From Jaltomata sinuosa (lineage: Eukaryota > Streptophyta > Magnoliopsida > Solanales > Solanaceae), in NCBI GenBank assembly GCA_003996215.1, contig QJPP01005188.1:1-64000 (forward strand): a stretch of 64,000 bases of DNA, in the 5' to 3' direction. The notes under the pieces were generated by a model, which saw nothing but the letters and a program-made list of their open reading frames with translations, did not search any database and was not told the origin of the DNA. Positions 32,225-44,934 of the stretch are shown here, piece after piece. Numbering within the stretch: the first letter of the stretch is position 1; each line of letters starts with the position of its first letter. The position numbers and the translations under genes were made by a program.

Positions 32225-35200
32225 GTGTATCTCGTAAATTTATATATATGGCTCCGACAATTGTCTCCATCAGATTTATTATCCTGACCTCTTTAAAAAG
32301 AACTGTAATAAAGAAAAAAAGACAATCTATGAAAAGGAAAAGGTATTTCTTGATTGCACATGATCAAACACAAGGTTTATCTAACATGAAACTATATAAT
32401 CAGTATCTTAATTTATTTTAAACTCCTAAATTTAGGTAAAATATTAAATCATAATTTAATCAAATATAAAATTATATATTTGAAAGTAATACGTTGCTAG
32501 CAACATTACATAGAGATAGTAAATTAATATGTTTGTGCTTTATATCATTAATATTTATAAAACATAATAAACTAAGTGAAAAGTTGAAAGTTTACCTGAA
32601 ACAACTAATTTGAAAGGATCCAACCACTATTACTCGTCAACCCAAAGTCTGACAAATAATATTTTTTTCGATATATTTTCATCATAAAATTTATTCAGCT
32701 ATTACTCAACTATAGATCCCATCGATGCAGAGCATGAAAGAATACCTAAAGAGGAAAAGAAGTTACAGTTAAAATATTCAATAAAAAAAATTATCTTCTT
32801 CACTTTGCAGCACGATTTTGTGTTTCAGCTATGTTGCTTTCGCTTCTCGACTCACAATCCGACATTGTTATTAGGTTTTAGAAGGACTTGGAATGTATTA
32901 GGGTTATTTTACATAGTTTAAATAAGAAAAAATTTAATTAAAAAAATACTATTATTTGATTTGAACTTTTAATTTGAGAAAAAAAAAAGTAAAGGATGAT
33001 CTATCCACTCTATCAATAATCGAGATTACGTACCAAATTTATGAAAAAATGTGTGATTTTTCGTTCATTTCAGGCTGATAATGTTCCAGAAAGTCGTTGT
33101 GCCTCTGTTTTTGGAGTCCTCTCAGGATTGCTTCCTCTGCTTTTGTCTGTGGAAACTCTCTGCGCGGTTCCTCTCAACTGCTTCCACGTTCCAAGTACGT
33201 GACATTTTCAACTTGTATGATTTAAGTTATATATACTGGTCGTCTAACTTTTGTTACATTGTTGGTATACGTAGCTTAGTTGGATGTAATATTTTAGTTA
33301 CCTTATTTTAAAGAGTAAATGTTTAGATTTTCAATTAAGCACGTTACAAAATCAAAAAGCACTACAAAGAGGGAAAATTGATAAACAAAAACCAAAACCC
33401 CTAAAAGTTAAAAATGACATGTTATATGCATTTGAGCTTATTGTACCTCGTGTTCTTGAAGCCGTCAAATGGATTTGCACATTAATCTACAATCAACCTA
33501 CACATATGCGGATATATTAAGATCTCAAGTTCTTTAGGCAAATAACACAATATTCAACTAAGTGCATTATTTAGCCTTCTTGTATCATGAATGTCATATA
33601 TAATATTATACTAATTTTTAAAAGTATATACATAATAAAATACCTAATTGTATGAACAGACCACAAATTCACATACTCCATAATTAGCATATAAATGCGC
33701 TCCTAAACCCACAATCCTGAAACGGGAAGAAAACAATAATTACACAAAACATATAAAATATGGAATTAATTAACATGTTCCGACAGCAATGGTAGGAATG
33801 CAATGTGTGCTAATGAAACTCTTATATGTAGAGAGGTTTTTTTAAAAAAAAAATCACCAATTATTTCTTTTAACTTGCCAAGGACTTGGATGTCATGGTA
33901 CATTAACTTTATAAATGATGGACAGCAAGATATAGCAAAAATAACTAAGAACTTCACAATAAATGGTATTTATCAATGACAAATAATAAGATGTAGCCAA
34001 ATTTAAATTACCCTACTAAAACATCAAAACTTACGCAACAAGTAGAATTTATGCCTCAATAATTCAGATTCTTAAGCCACATCATATATTCTCCGGCGTC
34101 CTTGTTAATCATGTACTCGTGCAATGTGCTGCATTTGATCCTCATAAGCAATCTGACTCTCATAAAAAGTTAGGATAGTGTATGTGCTTTGTATGTGTGC
34201 GTTGCGTTAATTAATAATAAGAAGAAGAAGAATTTGATCCAAATTCTTATTTACTTTGTATTTAAATATATCTTAGATATAAAGTATCCGACTACCTATA
34301 CTTCCAACTGCGGGATTCCTATGCAAGCATCCAGGATGTCCACTGGTATACCCTCTTTTTCACGGCCAAGGACTAAGACCTAAAAATATTCGACCAATCA
34401 TCAAACTCGTTACAAAGGTAGTATCGAAGAAATAATGAATAACATCACTATATCAATTTATTTTACGAATCATGAATAAAATCAGTAACAGAAAATACAA
34501 ACTTTGAAAGGTTGGAATAATTATCGAAAACTACTTACTATCATAACTTTTAATTCCTTTTGGGAAAAGAGATTTTTCAAAAAGTAGTTTTGTGTTTTCA
34601 CTAAAGATTGGTATCATCGTCAATTTAAGTGATACACACACGTTTCCTAGTTTAGGATTAGGACTCTCTTTTTTCATAATCATTTCTTACACAAACCACG
34701 TGGTATACAATATTATGAACCATAAAAATATTGATAATTGGTATAAAATAGAAGATCAAATTAACAGAAAACAGAAGATACGCTAATTCATCAGTCTTGT
34801 CATTTACGCACATGGCACGTGGCCTTTCATATTTGCAACATGAATGAAGATCTATAATCAAACTGGTGAAGATAATTATAAAATAATTTTCACTCAAGGA
34901 AGAAGATGAAACCACCACGTTGACTGTATGAAACTCACCGTCCTCTTAGGAAACACGTATCGGTCAAGAGTTATGTTGTTTGTTGTTTGCTCCAAAACTA
35001 AGATGGAGAAACCTACTTGCTTCTTCTTTTCGAATAAAACTTAAAACTTTCATACTATTAACTGGGACTTCAACAATGGGCACCCGTTTCTCTGCAGTTA
35101 CACTACACATACAATAAATAATTCCAGTCAAATAATCAAGATTATGTATATAACCAAGCATCTTCAATCCAACTTAGAAAAAACACTAATCTTTCTCTAT

Positions 35201-36128
35201 CCAGCTGATCTAAAATTCCAATTCACAAAAACAAAATTTTACATCGAGGATTTGCACAACCTCTCCACCTATATATATTGTTAGTCTTTAATGTCATAGT
35301 AAAAAAAATCTAGGAAAACTTTAACAAAAAGACTCCTGAATTTGAAAAAAGAACACAACGTTGATTGAAAAATACACATAATCTACTTTTCAAACTTTTC
35401 CCGACATATTTTTACTTAGCTTTCTTATTTTCTGCTTTTTCTTTACTTGGGCCATGGCCAGACCTCTTTATTTTGTTTTATATTACTGATTATTAATAAA
35501 ATGGCCCACCAAGGCCACAAAATTTGCTAAAAAAAAAAAAATTATGCAAGAAAACACTTGGCTTTGTATTCCATGGTACCTAAAAGATTTGAGCATTGCT
35601 TGGCGAAAAATATAATGACCTGGAAAAAAAATTAAAAATACACATTAGATAAGATTGAAAAAGGAGGGAGAAAAAACACGGAATAAAGTAAAAATATATA
35701 AAATTTAAAAAACAATCCAGCAAAATAACGCATTAGTAAAGATTAGGTTTTTACCAAATCTTACATTAACCAAAAAGAATCATGTCTTACTCTTACATAA
35801 GCCTGTATATGCACTGTAGATGTGATAATGTGATGACGGAAGAAGTTTCAAAAAGAAAAGTAGACCCACATAAATATTAACTTTGTATTTTAATGGAGAC
35901 GACGTGAATTACAAGCTGAGACGGCGTGAATTATTTTAGGACTTACTATTCTATTTATATAGGTTGTTTGCTTTGTATATTTTTGGAATGAAATCAAATT
36001 GCATATGTAAAACCTAAAGTGTCTTTTAAGTAAATCAAATTTTGTTGGATAACAGTTAAAAGGGGCCAAAATGGCCTCCCAACGTCACGACTCAATCAAT
36101 AGATATAAACTAATGTATGTTTTTTGGT
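32225..36128. other. A+T-rich region without a recognisable gene
   Basis: About 3.9 kb of low-GC DNA. A weakened Helitron-like end (TTAGGATAGTGTATGTGC, 34170-34187) is visible. Short stretches look exon-like on the minus strand, such as KRVPIVEVPVNSMKVLSFIR behind a TGCAG acceptor near 35095, but I cannot name a protein. No RNA gene is seen. Confidence 0.35.
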
Positions 36129-36314
36129 TCAACAACCATACATTCTAGGCATGTCAGCTTGTGATCGGGAAATATTAACACCATGAGTCTGGTTGGAAAA
36201 TGAAGCAAGATACGTTGGAACAGATGAACCATAATGTCCTAAGACATCTGTGCCATGAGCTATCCCAGCATCTTCATGTCTTTCAAGAGCGCCTGATGAT
36301 CGGGACTTGACCAC
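36129..36314 (-). other. Unidentified 61-codon open frame
   Basis: The frame includes DVLGHYGSSVPTYLASFSNQ and ends MYGC before a stop. Its base composition is less A+T-biased than its flanks. The upstream end runs into an LTR fragment, so any gene would be truncated. The function is unknown and chance is possible. Confidence 0.2.
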
Positions 36315-36622
36315 ATCTCATCTTTTGTACTGTTACTCTTTGTATATTCGGAGACAGTTGTACTTCTTATTTTGTTACATCTAGCACTTGTATTCTATTT
36401 AGAAGCTCATGTACTATCGATACCAAGTCTTGGGGTTGGTGTAGTTTTCTTATGTATGCATATTCAATTATTTGCTACCGCGTTGTCTTTATCTTTATAT
36501 TCTGCTTATTGTGCGTATTGGTTAGGTAGTATCCCATTACTAATCATTCCGGGCTACAAGAATTCATTCGCCTACTGGAGGGTTGCAGGTGCCATCATGA
36601 CCTGAGAAATTGGGTTGTGACA
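36301..36622 (+). repeat. Truncated LTR end of gypsy element C
   Basis: It matches 38790-39123 closely (ACTTGACCACATCTCATC onward) and ends TGGGTTGTGACA, followed by a primer binding site. Only the last ~320 bases of the LTR remain. Confidence 0.8.
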
Positions 36623-36625
36623 CCT

Positions 36626-36637
36626 TGGTATCAGAGC
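36626..36637 (+). promoter_or_regulatory. Primer binding site of gypsy element C
   Basis: TGGTATCAGAGC, complementary to the 3' end of plant initiator-Met tRNA, starts three bases after the LTR end. It is intact. Confidence 0.88.
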
Positions 36638-36826
36638 TCTAGGTTCACCGGTGTCATGGTACAGAAGCAAGTGTTTAAGTAGAGTCTCGTGGATCGATAC
36701 GATAACGTTCTTATCCTATCTCTGGGAGTCTACAGGGCATTGTCAGGAAAAGTTCCTTTTTGGCTCCTTGTCATGCATTCCTGGCTCTATTGACTACTAA
36801 ACTTTGATTATTTCATTCCTTCTCAG

Positions 36827-38019
36827 ATGCCTAAGACGAGTACGACAACGGGTGATGTTGAGGCTTCCATGCCTGTTGATTCAGTTCTTCCGTCAGCGCC
36901 AGGATTTCAGAGTAGGAGCATACTACATCAGTTAGGGGGTTTGGGGCCATCCCAACCTCCAACTGGATTTATGGCTACCCCAGTTCTTCAGGACACCGTG
37001 GCTAGGACTCTGAGTCCTCTGATGGGTGTTTCAGTACCCGGTTCTTCGAGCAGTGCTTCAATTAGGGTTGAGCTTCCAGTTATTCAGCAAGGTAATATGT
37101 CGGTGTTGGAGTATGAGGCGAGGTTTCACGAGATGGTTAGGCATACTGCTAGGCTTGTGCCTTCAGAGTTTGAGAGAGTTCAGAGCTTTGTTGGGGGTTT
37201 GATTTCACCGCTCCGTTTGGCGACCAAGAACTTGGTGACAGTTGGGATGACCTTCCTTGCGTGGGATTTTGAAGGTTTATGTCGTAAGGCATATGGAGGC
37301 AGTGCTAAGGCACCGTTATCAGGATAGTTTTCGAGATTCTCAGACTCGAGGTAGGGGATTCCCCGCTAGGGATCGGTTCCATTGCTTCTTGCCTCGCAGA
37401 CCAGTTTTAGTTGCTCCACAGGTTCCAAAGGGTGGTTGTGCAGAGCATGTTGAGAAGAGTATACATTGTACATGTCAGGGTTTTCGGGGTTCACATTCAG
37501 GACATGTAAGCTAGTCAAGCTCAGCGAGATCTTCCCGCCTGTATGTATTCAGTGGGATTTGTTTTCAGTGCGGTGAGCGTGGGCACTTTGTTAGGGGTTT
37601 CCCTATGATCCCACCTTCCAGTCAGTAGGGTCAGCAGGTGTTATCTCCTAGGGCTCCAGTGCCATCGGCTAGAGGTAGGGTGCAGGGTAGTAAGGGTGGT
37701 CCTCAGGCAGTGAGAGGTAGCACATAGAGTTGTAGGGGTGGTCTCCAGATGGTTAGAGGTGGCTTTCAGCCAGGAGGTTCAGGTATCCATTCAGAGTCGG
37801 CTGGAACCGTGTGACAGAGCAGGGCTTTGTTGGGTTGTTATAATTGTAGGGTGGTTGGTCACTTTTCTAGAGATTGTCCCCGGAGAGGGATGGTTGGGCC
37901 TTCAGCATCGACTACTCAGTCCAGTGGTAGAAATCGTCAGTTCGATATCCCTCTTGATGGGCCAGAGGTAGAGGTTACCGATATCATTGCTCTAGGTACG
38001 ACTTTTGTTACCTTCGGCT
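36827..38019 (+). pseudogene. gag: Gag and start of protease, gypsy element C, internally deleted
   Basis: The start ATG at 36827 (MPKTSTTTGD) follows a leader as in related elements. After about 80 codons the sequence jumps to the later part of the gag core (LPVIQQGNMSVLEYEARFHE), so the usual APPRFAG...LWW section is missing. There are two zinc-knuckle sequences. The first, near 37560, reads CFQCGERGHFVRGF and has lost its last cysteine. The second, near 37830-37875, is complete (CYNCRVVGHFSRDC). The protease region begins (PEVEVTDIIALGTTFVTFG) but stops at about 38020, where LTR-like sequence follows. Stops and shifts occur throughout. Confidence 0.75.
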
Positions 38020-39123
38020 AGTGATAGTACTGCTCGCATTGCAATCCTATCCCCTTTTTCTTGTATTTGTTTGTACGCCTACCTGCTACTTGTTTAGTTG
38101 TTTGACTACTTGAGTTGTAGTGGGTATTATATTATTGAGGCATTGTCTATGTGGCCTTCTGAGCAGTTATGGGTTATCAGATGTTATCCTTTATCGTGGA
38201 TTTGATTAGTGGGCCCTGGTTCTTCGTGTCTTAGTTATTCCATCTTAGGGTTGCACCTGAGAGACAACTTTCTGTCTATGCTTATCTTGTAGTTGGGTTT
38301 TAGCATGATTCTATTTGTATATTGCTTCTAGCTTGAATATATTGGCTTGCTTCCCTTCTTTCCCTTTTTACTAGAGGTTACCGGTATGCCGCCCTTCTCT
38401 TTAAACTCTCTCTCTGTTTATATACTGTTGTTGCAAGGATCCCAGGTGGGTTCTTCTTTCTTTCACCTATGTTTCTGTGTATGTATATCTTCTGTGGCTA
38501 GCACAGTCTGTTTGTATTCTTGTTGTCTTCTATACATGCTAGTTTCCTTGTGCTTCCTCTTTGTTTCTGTGTTTGCTTCCCTTGTATTCTGCTTATTACT
38601 GTTTTTATATCTTATATGTGCTCAGTCGATCGATGATTCCTATTGGGTACCCGTTGCTTAGCAATTGGTGCTCATACTACACTTCTGCATCTTTTTGGTG
38701 CAAATATTAGTGTGAGCTTTCGTCGTTGATCGCGTGGAGACTCGTGCAGCATTGGGGTATTCGAGACTAGGGTGAGCGCCTGACTTTCAGGACTTGACCA
38801 CATCTCATCTCTTGTAATGTTACTCTTTGTATATTCGAAGACAGTTGTACTTCTTATTTTGTTACATCTAGCACTTGTATTCTATTTAGAAACTCCTCTA
38901 CTATCGATACCAAGTCTTGGGGTTGGTGTAGTTTCCTTATGTATGCATATTCAGTTATTTGCTTCCGCGTTGTCTTTATCTTTATATTCTGCTTTCACTT
39001 ATTTCTGCTTATTGTGAGTATTGGTTAGGTAGTAGCCCATTACTAACCATTCCAGACTACATGAATTGGTTCACCTACTTGCGTTGTAGGTGTCATCATG
39101 ACCTGAGAAATCGGGTCGTGACA
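38020..39123 (+). repeat. Partial LTR of gypsy element C
   Basis: From about 38360 it resembles the LTR at 41157-44545 (ATATACTGTTGTTGCAAGGATCCCAGGTG compared with 43840-43872, shortened here). It ends ATCGGGTCGTGACA at 39123. The first 300 bases are not assignable. No PPT or LTR start is visible, so this is a 5'-truncated LTR. Confidence 0.7.
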
Positions 39124-39309
39124 AAATTAATTTTTTTTGTTTTTTCTGTGGGGTGGGAGTAGGAGGGTGGAGTATGTGAGTGTGGGATTGGAGTGTTATG
39201 AAGGTGAGGACTTGTTTTCCCTACTTTCCTTAGAGAAGTCATTTTCCTTGTTTTGGAGGAAAATGTTTTCCTAAAGAAAATATTTTCCAAATTTTTGACC
39301 AACCAAACA
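39124..39309. repeat. Short repeat-like insert between gypsy fragments
   Basis: It contains GGAAAATGTTTTCCTAAAG and TTTTTGACCAACCAAACAC, stretches I associate with small non-autonomous elements of Solanaceae. It separates the LTR fragment of element C from the pol fragment. I see no inverted repeats or target duplication at its edges. Confidence 0.35.
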
Positions 39310-41130
39310 CAACTACCCCACTCATGACTTGGAGTTGGTGGCGGTAGTCTTCGCGCTCAAGATATGGAGGCACTACTTATATAGAGTCCATTGTGAGATA
39401 TTCACCGATCACCATAATCTTTAGTACATTACGAGTCAGCGAGAGCTAAACTCGAGGAAGAGGAGGTGGATTGAGCTACTGAAGGACTACAATTTCACTA
39501 TTCTATACCATCCAGGCAAGGCAAACATGGTAGCGGATGCCTTGAGTCGGAAGGCAGTGAGTATGGGCAGCCTAGCTTCACTTTTAATTTCTGAGTGATC
39601 TTTGGCCTTGGACATCCAGTCCTTGGCTAATCGATTGGTTAGGCTTGACTTATCAGATCCTAGCAGAGTTCTTGTCAGTGTTGAGGTCCGTTCTACTCTA
39701 GTTGATCAGATTCAAAGCCAACAATTTATGGACCAGAGTTTGTGTGACCTTTGTGATCAGGTAGTTCGGGGTGAGGCCAGCCGGGCTACTTTAGGTTCTG
39801 ATGGTATTTTGAGGTTTGATAGTTGCCTTTGTGTTCTGAGGGTTGGAGATTTGATTCAGTTGATACTCTGTGAGGCACATTATTCTAGATACTCCATTCA
39901 TCCTGGAGCGATGAAGATGTATAAAAATTTGAGGCAGCTTTACTGGTGGTGGGGTATGAAGTGGGACGTAGTGAAGTTTGTATCTCGGTGCTTGAACTAT
40001 CAGCAGGTTAAGTTCAAGCACATGAGACCGGGTGGCTTGATGTAGAAACTTCCCATTCCTGAGTGGAAGTGGGAAGGTATTATTATGGACTTCGTTGTTG
40101 GTTTGCCTCGTACTTCTCGAGGGTTTGATCCCATTTGGGTGATCATTGATAGGCTGACTAAGTCAGCACATTTATTGTCGGTTTTGACTTCTTATGGTGC
40201 AGAGAGGTTAGTCTAGATCTACATTCGTGAGGTTGTTCGGTTGCACGGGGTCCCAGCTTCTATCATTTCAGACCACGACACTCAGTTCACATCTCAATTT
40301 TGGAGGGCTATACAGAGGGATTTGGGTACAGAGGTTCAACTTAGTACTGCCTTCCACCCTCAGACAGATGACTAGTCCCAGAGGACTATCCAGGTCCTGG
40401 AGGACATGCTTTGGGCTTGTATTCTTGACTTTGGAGGTTCATGGGATCAGTTTGTGCCTTTGGCCGAGTTTGCTTATAATAATACCTTTCATTCGAGCAT
40501 CAGCATGGCACCTTTCGAGGCCTTGTGCCGATTGGATGGTTTGATGGTCCAAACTGCAGAGTACAGATTTGCTTAGAGATTCCTTGGACTGAGCCCATTT
40601 GATTTAGGACAGACTTAGAGCGGCCCAGAGTAGGAAGAAGAGCTACGCTGATCGTAGACTTCATGCCTTGGAGTTCAGTGTTGATGAATTGGTTTTCCTT
40701 TGAGTATCGCTCGTGAAGGGCGTGATGAGATTTGGTCGACGGGACAAGTTGAACCCCAGGTTTATTGGGCCATTTGAGATTTTACAGAGGGTTGGTAGTG
40801 TTGCCTACATGTTAGCTTTGCCTCTGATGTTTGCAGCTGTTCATCCAGTTTTTCATGCCTCGATGTTGCACTGGTATTTGCCAGATGAGTCTCATGTGTT
40901 GCATTGGGATTAGGTTCAATTAGACGAGAGTTTATCATTTGTTGAAGATCCAGTAGCTATTCTAGCCAGAGATATCAGGAGATTGAGATCTAGGGAAATT
41001 CCGGTTGTGAAAGTTCAGTGGAGGCACCATCCAGTCGAGGAGGCTACTTGGGAGACTGAGAGTGAGTTGCGTGCTCAGTATCCGCAGATGTTTGAGCCCT
41101 CAGGTACTCCTTTCTTCTTGACTTTCAAGG
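39310..41130 (+). pseudogene. RNase H end, integrase and chromodomain of an element-A-type gypsy
   Basis: It begins abruptly in RNase H (THDLELVAVVFALKIWRHYL), matching element A from 3069. It continues through YHPGKANMVADALSRKA, an HHCC region (about 39870-40010), IISDHDTQFTSQFW (the normal RG after D is altered), and a damaged region where the catalytic Glu should be (QTDD then a stop near 40372). The end is VQWRHHPVEEATWETESELR, here without the stop seen in element A. Stops near 39596, 40044 and 40372 make it nonfunctional. Confidence 0.82.
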
Positions 41131-41156
41131 ACGAAAGTCATTTTAGTAGTGGATGT

Positions 41157-44100
41157 TGTGATGACCCTTCCGGTCATCTTCATGTTTACGAATTTATTAT
41201 AATGTTAGAGATTGCCTGTAGCGGCCCCAAGTTATTTATGGCTTGCTGGGATCGGTAGTTTGGTACCCTTGTCGTTGGTTTGGGAATTTTGGTCGTCTTT
41301 ATGTTTTAGAGCTTTAACTTAGCATATCATTGACTTTAGTCAACATTCATAGCTAACATGCTCGGAATTGAATTTTGACAAGTCCGTTAGCTCCGTAGCA
41401 TTGATTTTGGTCTAGCTGGACCTCCAGTTGAGGCCTGAAAACTTCCGATGTGGGTTTTGTGTTGATTTCTCTATTTTCAGGCCATTTGGAGTTGAAAGTG
41501 TAACTTTGGGTGGATTTCGATGATCGGAGTGTCAGATTTGAAATTTGACGATTCCATCAGCTCCGGGATGATGAGTTAGGGTTGGGAAGGTGGTTGGTTT
41601 GGGACCCGGGTGAGTCGGGCTCATTTCGAGCCTTTGGGTTCTTATTCGTTAGTGTTGACTTGGGTCAACATTTCTCCGAAACGACCTCGTATGGAAGTTT
41701 CGTTGAGTCCGGAACGTCGTTTCCACTCTATTAGTATTATTGGTTTTTGAATATTGGTTTTTGATTATGCCCGGAACACCCCGTAGAGAAGTTTAGTGCA
41801 GCTGGTTTTCTGCAGCTGCAGGCCTTCAGCGCCAACGGCTCCCAGGCAGCGCGATCGCGCTAGCCTGTGGCAGGCCTTGAGCGCCGATGGCGTTGGCTAT
41901 TTTCCAGCTGCTATTTATTTCTTTGTTTTCATTTTTTCAGCACTTTGGCTCAACTTTTCCCAACTCTAATCACTTAAACCCTCTCCCAAATTGCTCCAAT
42001 ATCAATCCTAGACTTGGAAAAATCTTTTGCCCTTCAATTATCCGTGGTTCTTCGATTCTTGGTAAGCTTCTTCCCCAAATTGCTTTCTTTTGTTTTCCTC
42101 TAAAATTCACCATTTTTGCTCATTCCAAAAGCTTAAAAAATTGTTGTAGTGGCTGCCTCCTAGCTCTTGCATGATCGTGGGTGTGAAGGATTCTCCGTCT
42201 TGGCTTAAATTCTATCATTTTGGTAAGTAATCCTTGCCTAATTTACAATTCTCATTCTTAAATTCTAGCTTTTATCTTCACCTTGAGCGGGCTATTTTGG
42301 CGCCCTTCTCTTGGCCAATTGTTCTCAATTTTGGAGCATGTCGTCTTGGTATCTTGGTAGTCATCATGCTCCTTTTCGTTCTTGGTTCGAGTTATGGGCC
42401 CGCTTTTGACTCGAATTTCGATTCGGCTACAATTGTAGTGATATGGGTATTATTACACTCATCTTAATGTATTATTTATGTTTTTGATAGTTTGATCATC
42501 GTTCGGGATCTCTCAGAGTAATTCAGGCTTGGATATCATTGTCCCAGCAGCTTATCATCGGACGACAGGTAGGTTACGGTCTAAACTCCCTAGACTTAGC
42601 ATATATCGGATAAAATTATACTAGCTAGTATCCTTGAGTTGGGTTATTAGGTTGGTACCACAGACTTTGACCGCTTTTCCATGTTTCACCTCATTTCTTT
42701 CCTCCGTTGTGTGTAGTATTCTCCGTAGTTGATATTATCACTCTTATGATCCTGTGTGGCCTTGTTTGACTCTGGACCATAGATGGTGGGTTATTCGGGG
42801 GTGCTCATGAGTCCTGGGCATTGTTATCGTGATATTATGTTGGTTATCTGTGTTGTAGAGTGATTGGAGCCTGTGCAGGGCCGATAGGTTACTTGTGGGC
42901 CGGGGGCCACTGTTGTGATTGTCTATGCCATTCATCATGCATATAGATAGGGGGATTTCTTCTTGATTTTACTATAGTTTTGGCTTTGGGCCGACTATTG
43001 CTAGATTTTTAAACCTTGCATGGCCCGTGGGGCCTATTTTTGGTGAAGATGATTTAAAAAGGGTTTGGTAACATTTTGATGGGTCTTCTTGGGGTAAGGG
43101 AGTTTTAAAGGTCATGTTATCACTAGTTCCACTTATACTAGACTCGACAGGGTTCGAGCGCCAGACTTGTTTTACTACAACTTCTGGGGTGATGCTAGAC
43201 TCGAGGGGGCTGGGTGTTAGGACTTTTTGGACTTACTGTTTTAGACCTGGATACCCTCCAGGAAGCCTTACTTGGGGACTGTTTTGAGATTGTGGGGCAT
43301 CTAGTAGTTGGTCGGGGGCCTCTATGGACCTCGTTGTTCCGGACCAGAGGCTACATGTCGCGAGTGTCAGAGGAAGGGTATACAGCGTAGCAGAGGTATC
43401 CGAGTGTCTTCCATGGATCCTGTCTTCTGGGCCTTATAGGACGCCGAAAGTGGGTAACATATGGTACTTAAATCACATTGGGATTTGTCATGCATCATAT
43501 CATTCATTGTTTGGGGGTTCCACCCTTGTTTGTTGTTTGTTGATTGTATGCTTCGGTAGTATGGGATGCCAGAGGGTTTGTTTTCACTTGTTTGCGTTCC
43601 TCGATTGTATGGACGGCCGGGAGACTGTAGGTAGACTCTTGTTACTTTATCGCGGTGTTATCCCCTGTTACGGTTATACTTATAAGATTATATACGGCTA
43701 AGTTGTTACTTGTTGGATTTGAGATTGGTATGATTAGTTGGGTTATTGATTCCTGTTTCCGAGCATGTCTATCTTTACTCTCCTCTCCCTTCCCTTGGAC
43801 TTGAGGTTTCCAGTATACCATCCATTTCTAAAGTGTATCATGTATATATTGTTATTGCAAGGATCCCAGGTGCGTCATTTCTTACTTTCACCTGTGCCTG
43901 TTGTGTATATATTCTACTTGCTAGCCTTGTATGTTATTTTTGTTGTCTTCCCTCAGGGCTAGTTCCTGTGTACTTTTCATTGATTTCTGTGACTACTTGC
44001 TTCTATTCTGTTTGTTACTATGCTTTTATTTGATATGTGCCCAGTCGGCCTATGATACCTACTGGGTACCTTATGCTTCACATTTGGTGTTCATACTACA

Positions 44101-44545
44101 CTCTGCATCTTCTGGTGCAGATCCTAGTGTGAGCCATCGCCGCTAGCTCGTGGGAGACTCGTGCTTGGAGATTTTGGATTGTCCCAGACTGAGGGTGAGC
44201 TCTTGGCGATCAAAGCTTGACTTTAGTTTGTCTTTTGTATATATTGTACTCTCGTAGTTCGGGGACATGATGTTTATGTTATTTTGGACCCTTTGTACTC
44301 TTTATGTAGATCGGCTCTTATACGCTATAATACCAGGTTTTGGGTTTGTTTAGCTTCCGCAGTGTGTTTTTATTGCTCCTGTTATCTATTTTCTTCATTT
44401 TGTTCCTTTGTTTCCGCTTATTAAACTGTTCTTCCGCTTGAGTTGATAGTATGTAGCCCATTACTAACCGTTTCGGACTACGGAGATTGATTCGCCTACT
44501 GGGGGGTTGTAGGTGCCATCATGACCGAGAAATCGAGTCGTGACA
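41157..44545 (+). repeat. Complete LTR of an element-A-type gypsy (3389 bp)
   Basis: It starts TGTGATGACCCTTCCGG and ends AAATCGAGTCGTGACA. It matches the LTR at 4949-8264 in the first ~140 bases and the last ~2 kb. The part between about 41320 and 42525 differs and includes the palindromic GCGCGATCGCGC region. The matching 5' LTR is not in the window, so this is the 3' LTR of a 5'-deleted element. Confidence 0.85.
41815..41895. promoter_or_regulatory. GC-rich palindromic block in the LTR (GCGCGATCGCGC)
   Basis: The perfect palindrome GCGCGATCGCGC (about 41850-41861) sits between two direct copies of the GCAGGCCTT...AGCGCC type. It is far more GC-rich than its surroundings. Comparable blocks with different sequence occur in element A's LTR (5325-5350) and element B's LTRs. 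The role is unknown. Confidence 0.5.
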
Positions 44546-44934
44546 CACTTTCCACACCCAAATTTTTTTATTAAGAAGGATTAATGCATCATATAAACCA
44601 TGTCATAATATTTATGCCGAAAAGAAAATCTAATAAAGCCAAAAATTTAAAACTAACTACATGAAAATCCAACACAGACAAGCGGAGCATTAGCCATAAT
44701 TTAATAATAAATTAAATGACATTTTAATCCCAGAAATTGTGTCCACTACAATGCAACAAACACAAAAGCATTCATGAAAAAAATACGAAGTAAAAGCTGA
44801 GAAAAAAAAATAGTAGCGGATTTAAGAAACATACCTCGAAGATTTCTTTTATTTTGGTGTTTTTTTTTTCTCTATATATAAGGAGTTCTAAATTTAAAAG
44901 AGTTTTAAACTTTTCATATATTTATTATAGTGAA
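44546..44934. other. A+T-rich sequence, no gene seen
   Basis: Flanking DNA right of the gypsy cluster, with no supportable feature. Confidence 0.4.

Noticed and set aside
32206..32421. 71-codon open frame starting in CACGTGTG sequence
   Set aside because: Its start is the Helitron 3' hairpin, and the rest is A+T-rich with Lys-rich translation and no family resemblance.
33081..33311. 76-codon plus-strand frame as a small membrane protein gene
   Set aside because: No conserved motif, no splice or regulatory context, A+T-rich surroundings; indistinguishable from chance.
34170..34200. A fifth Helitron 3' end
   Set aside because: The hairpin arms are mutated and the base after the CTAA-like end is not T, so I mention it only as a decayed relic.
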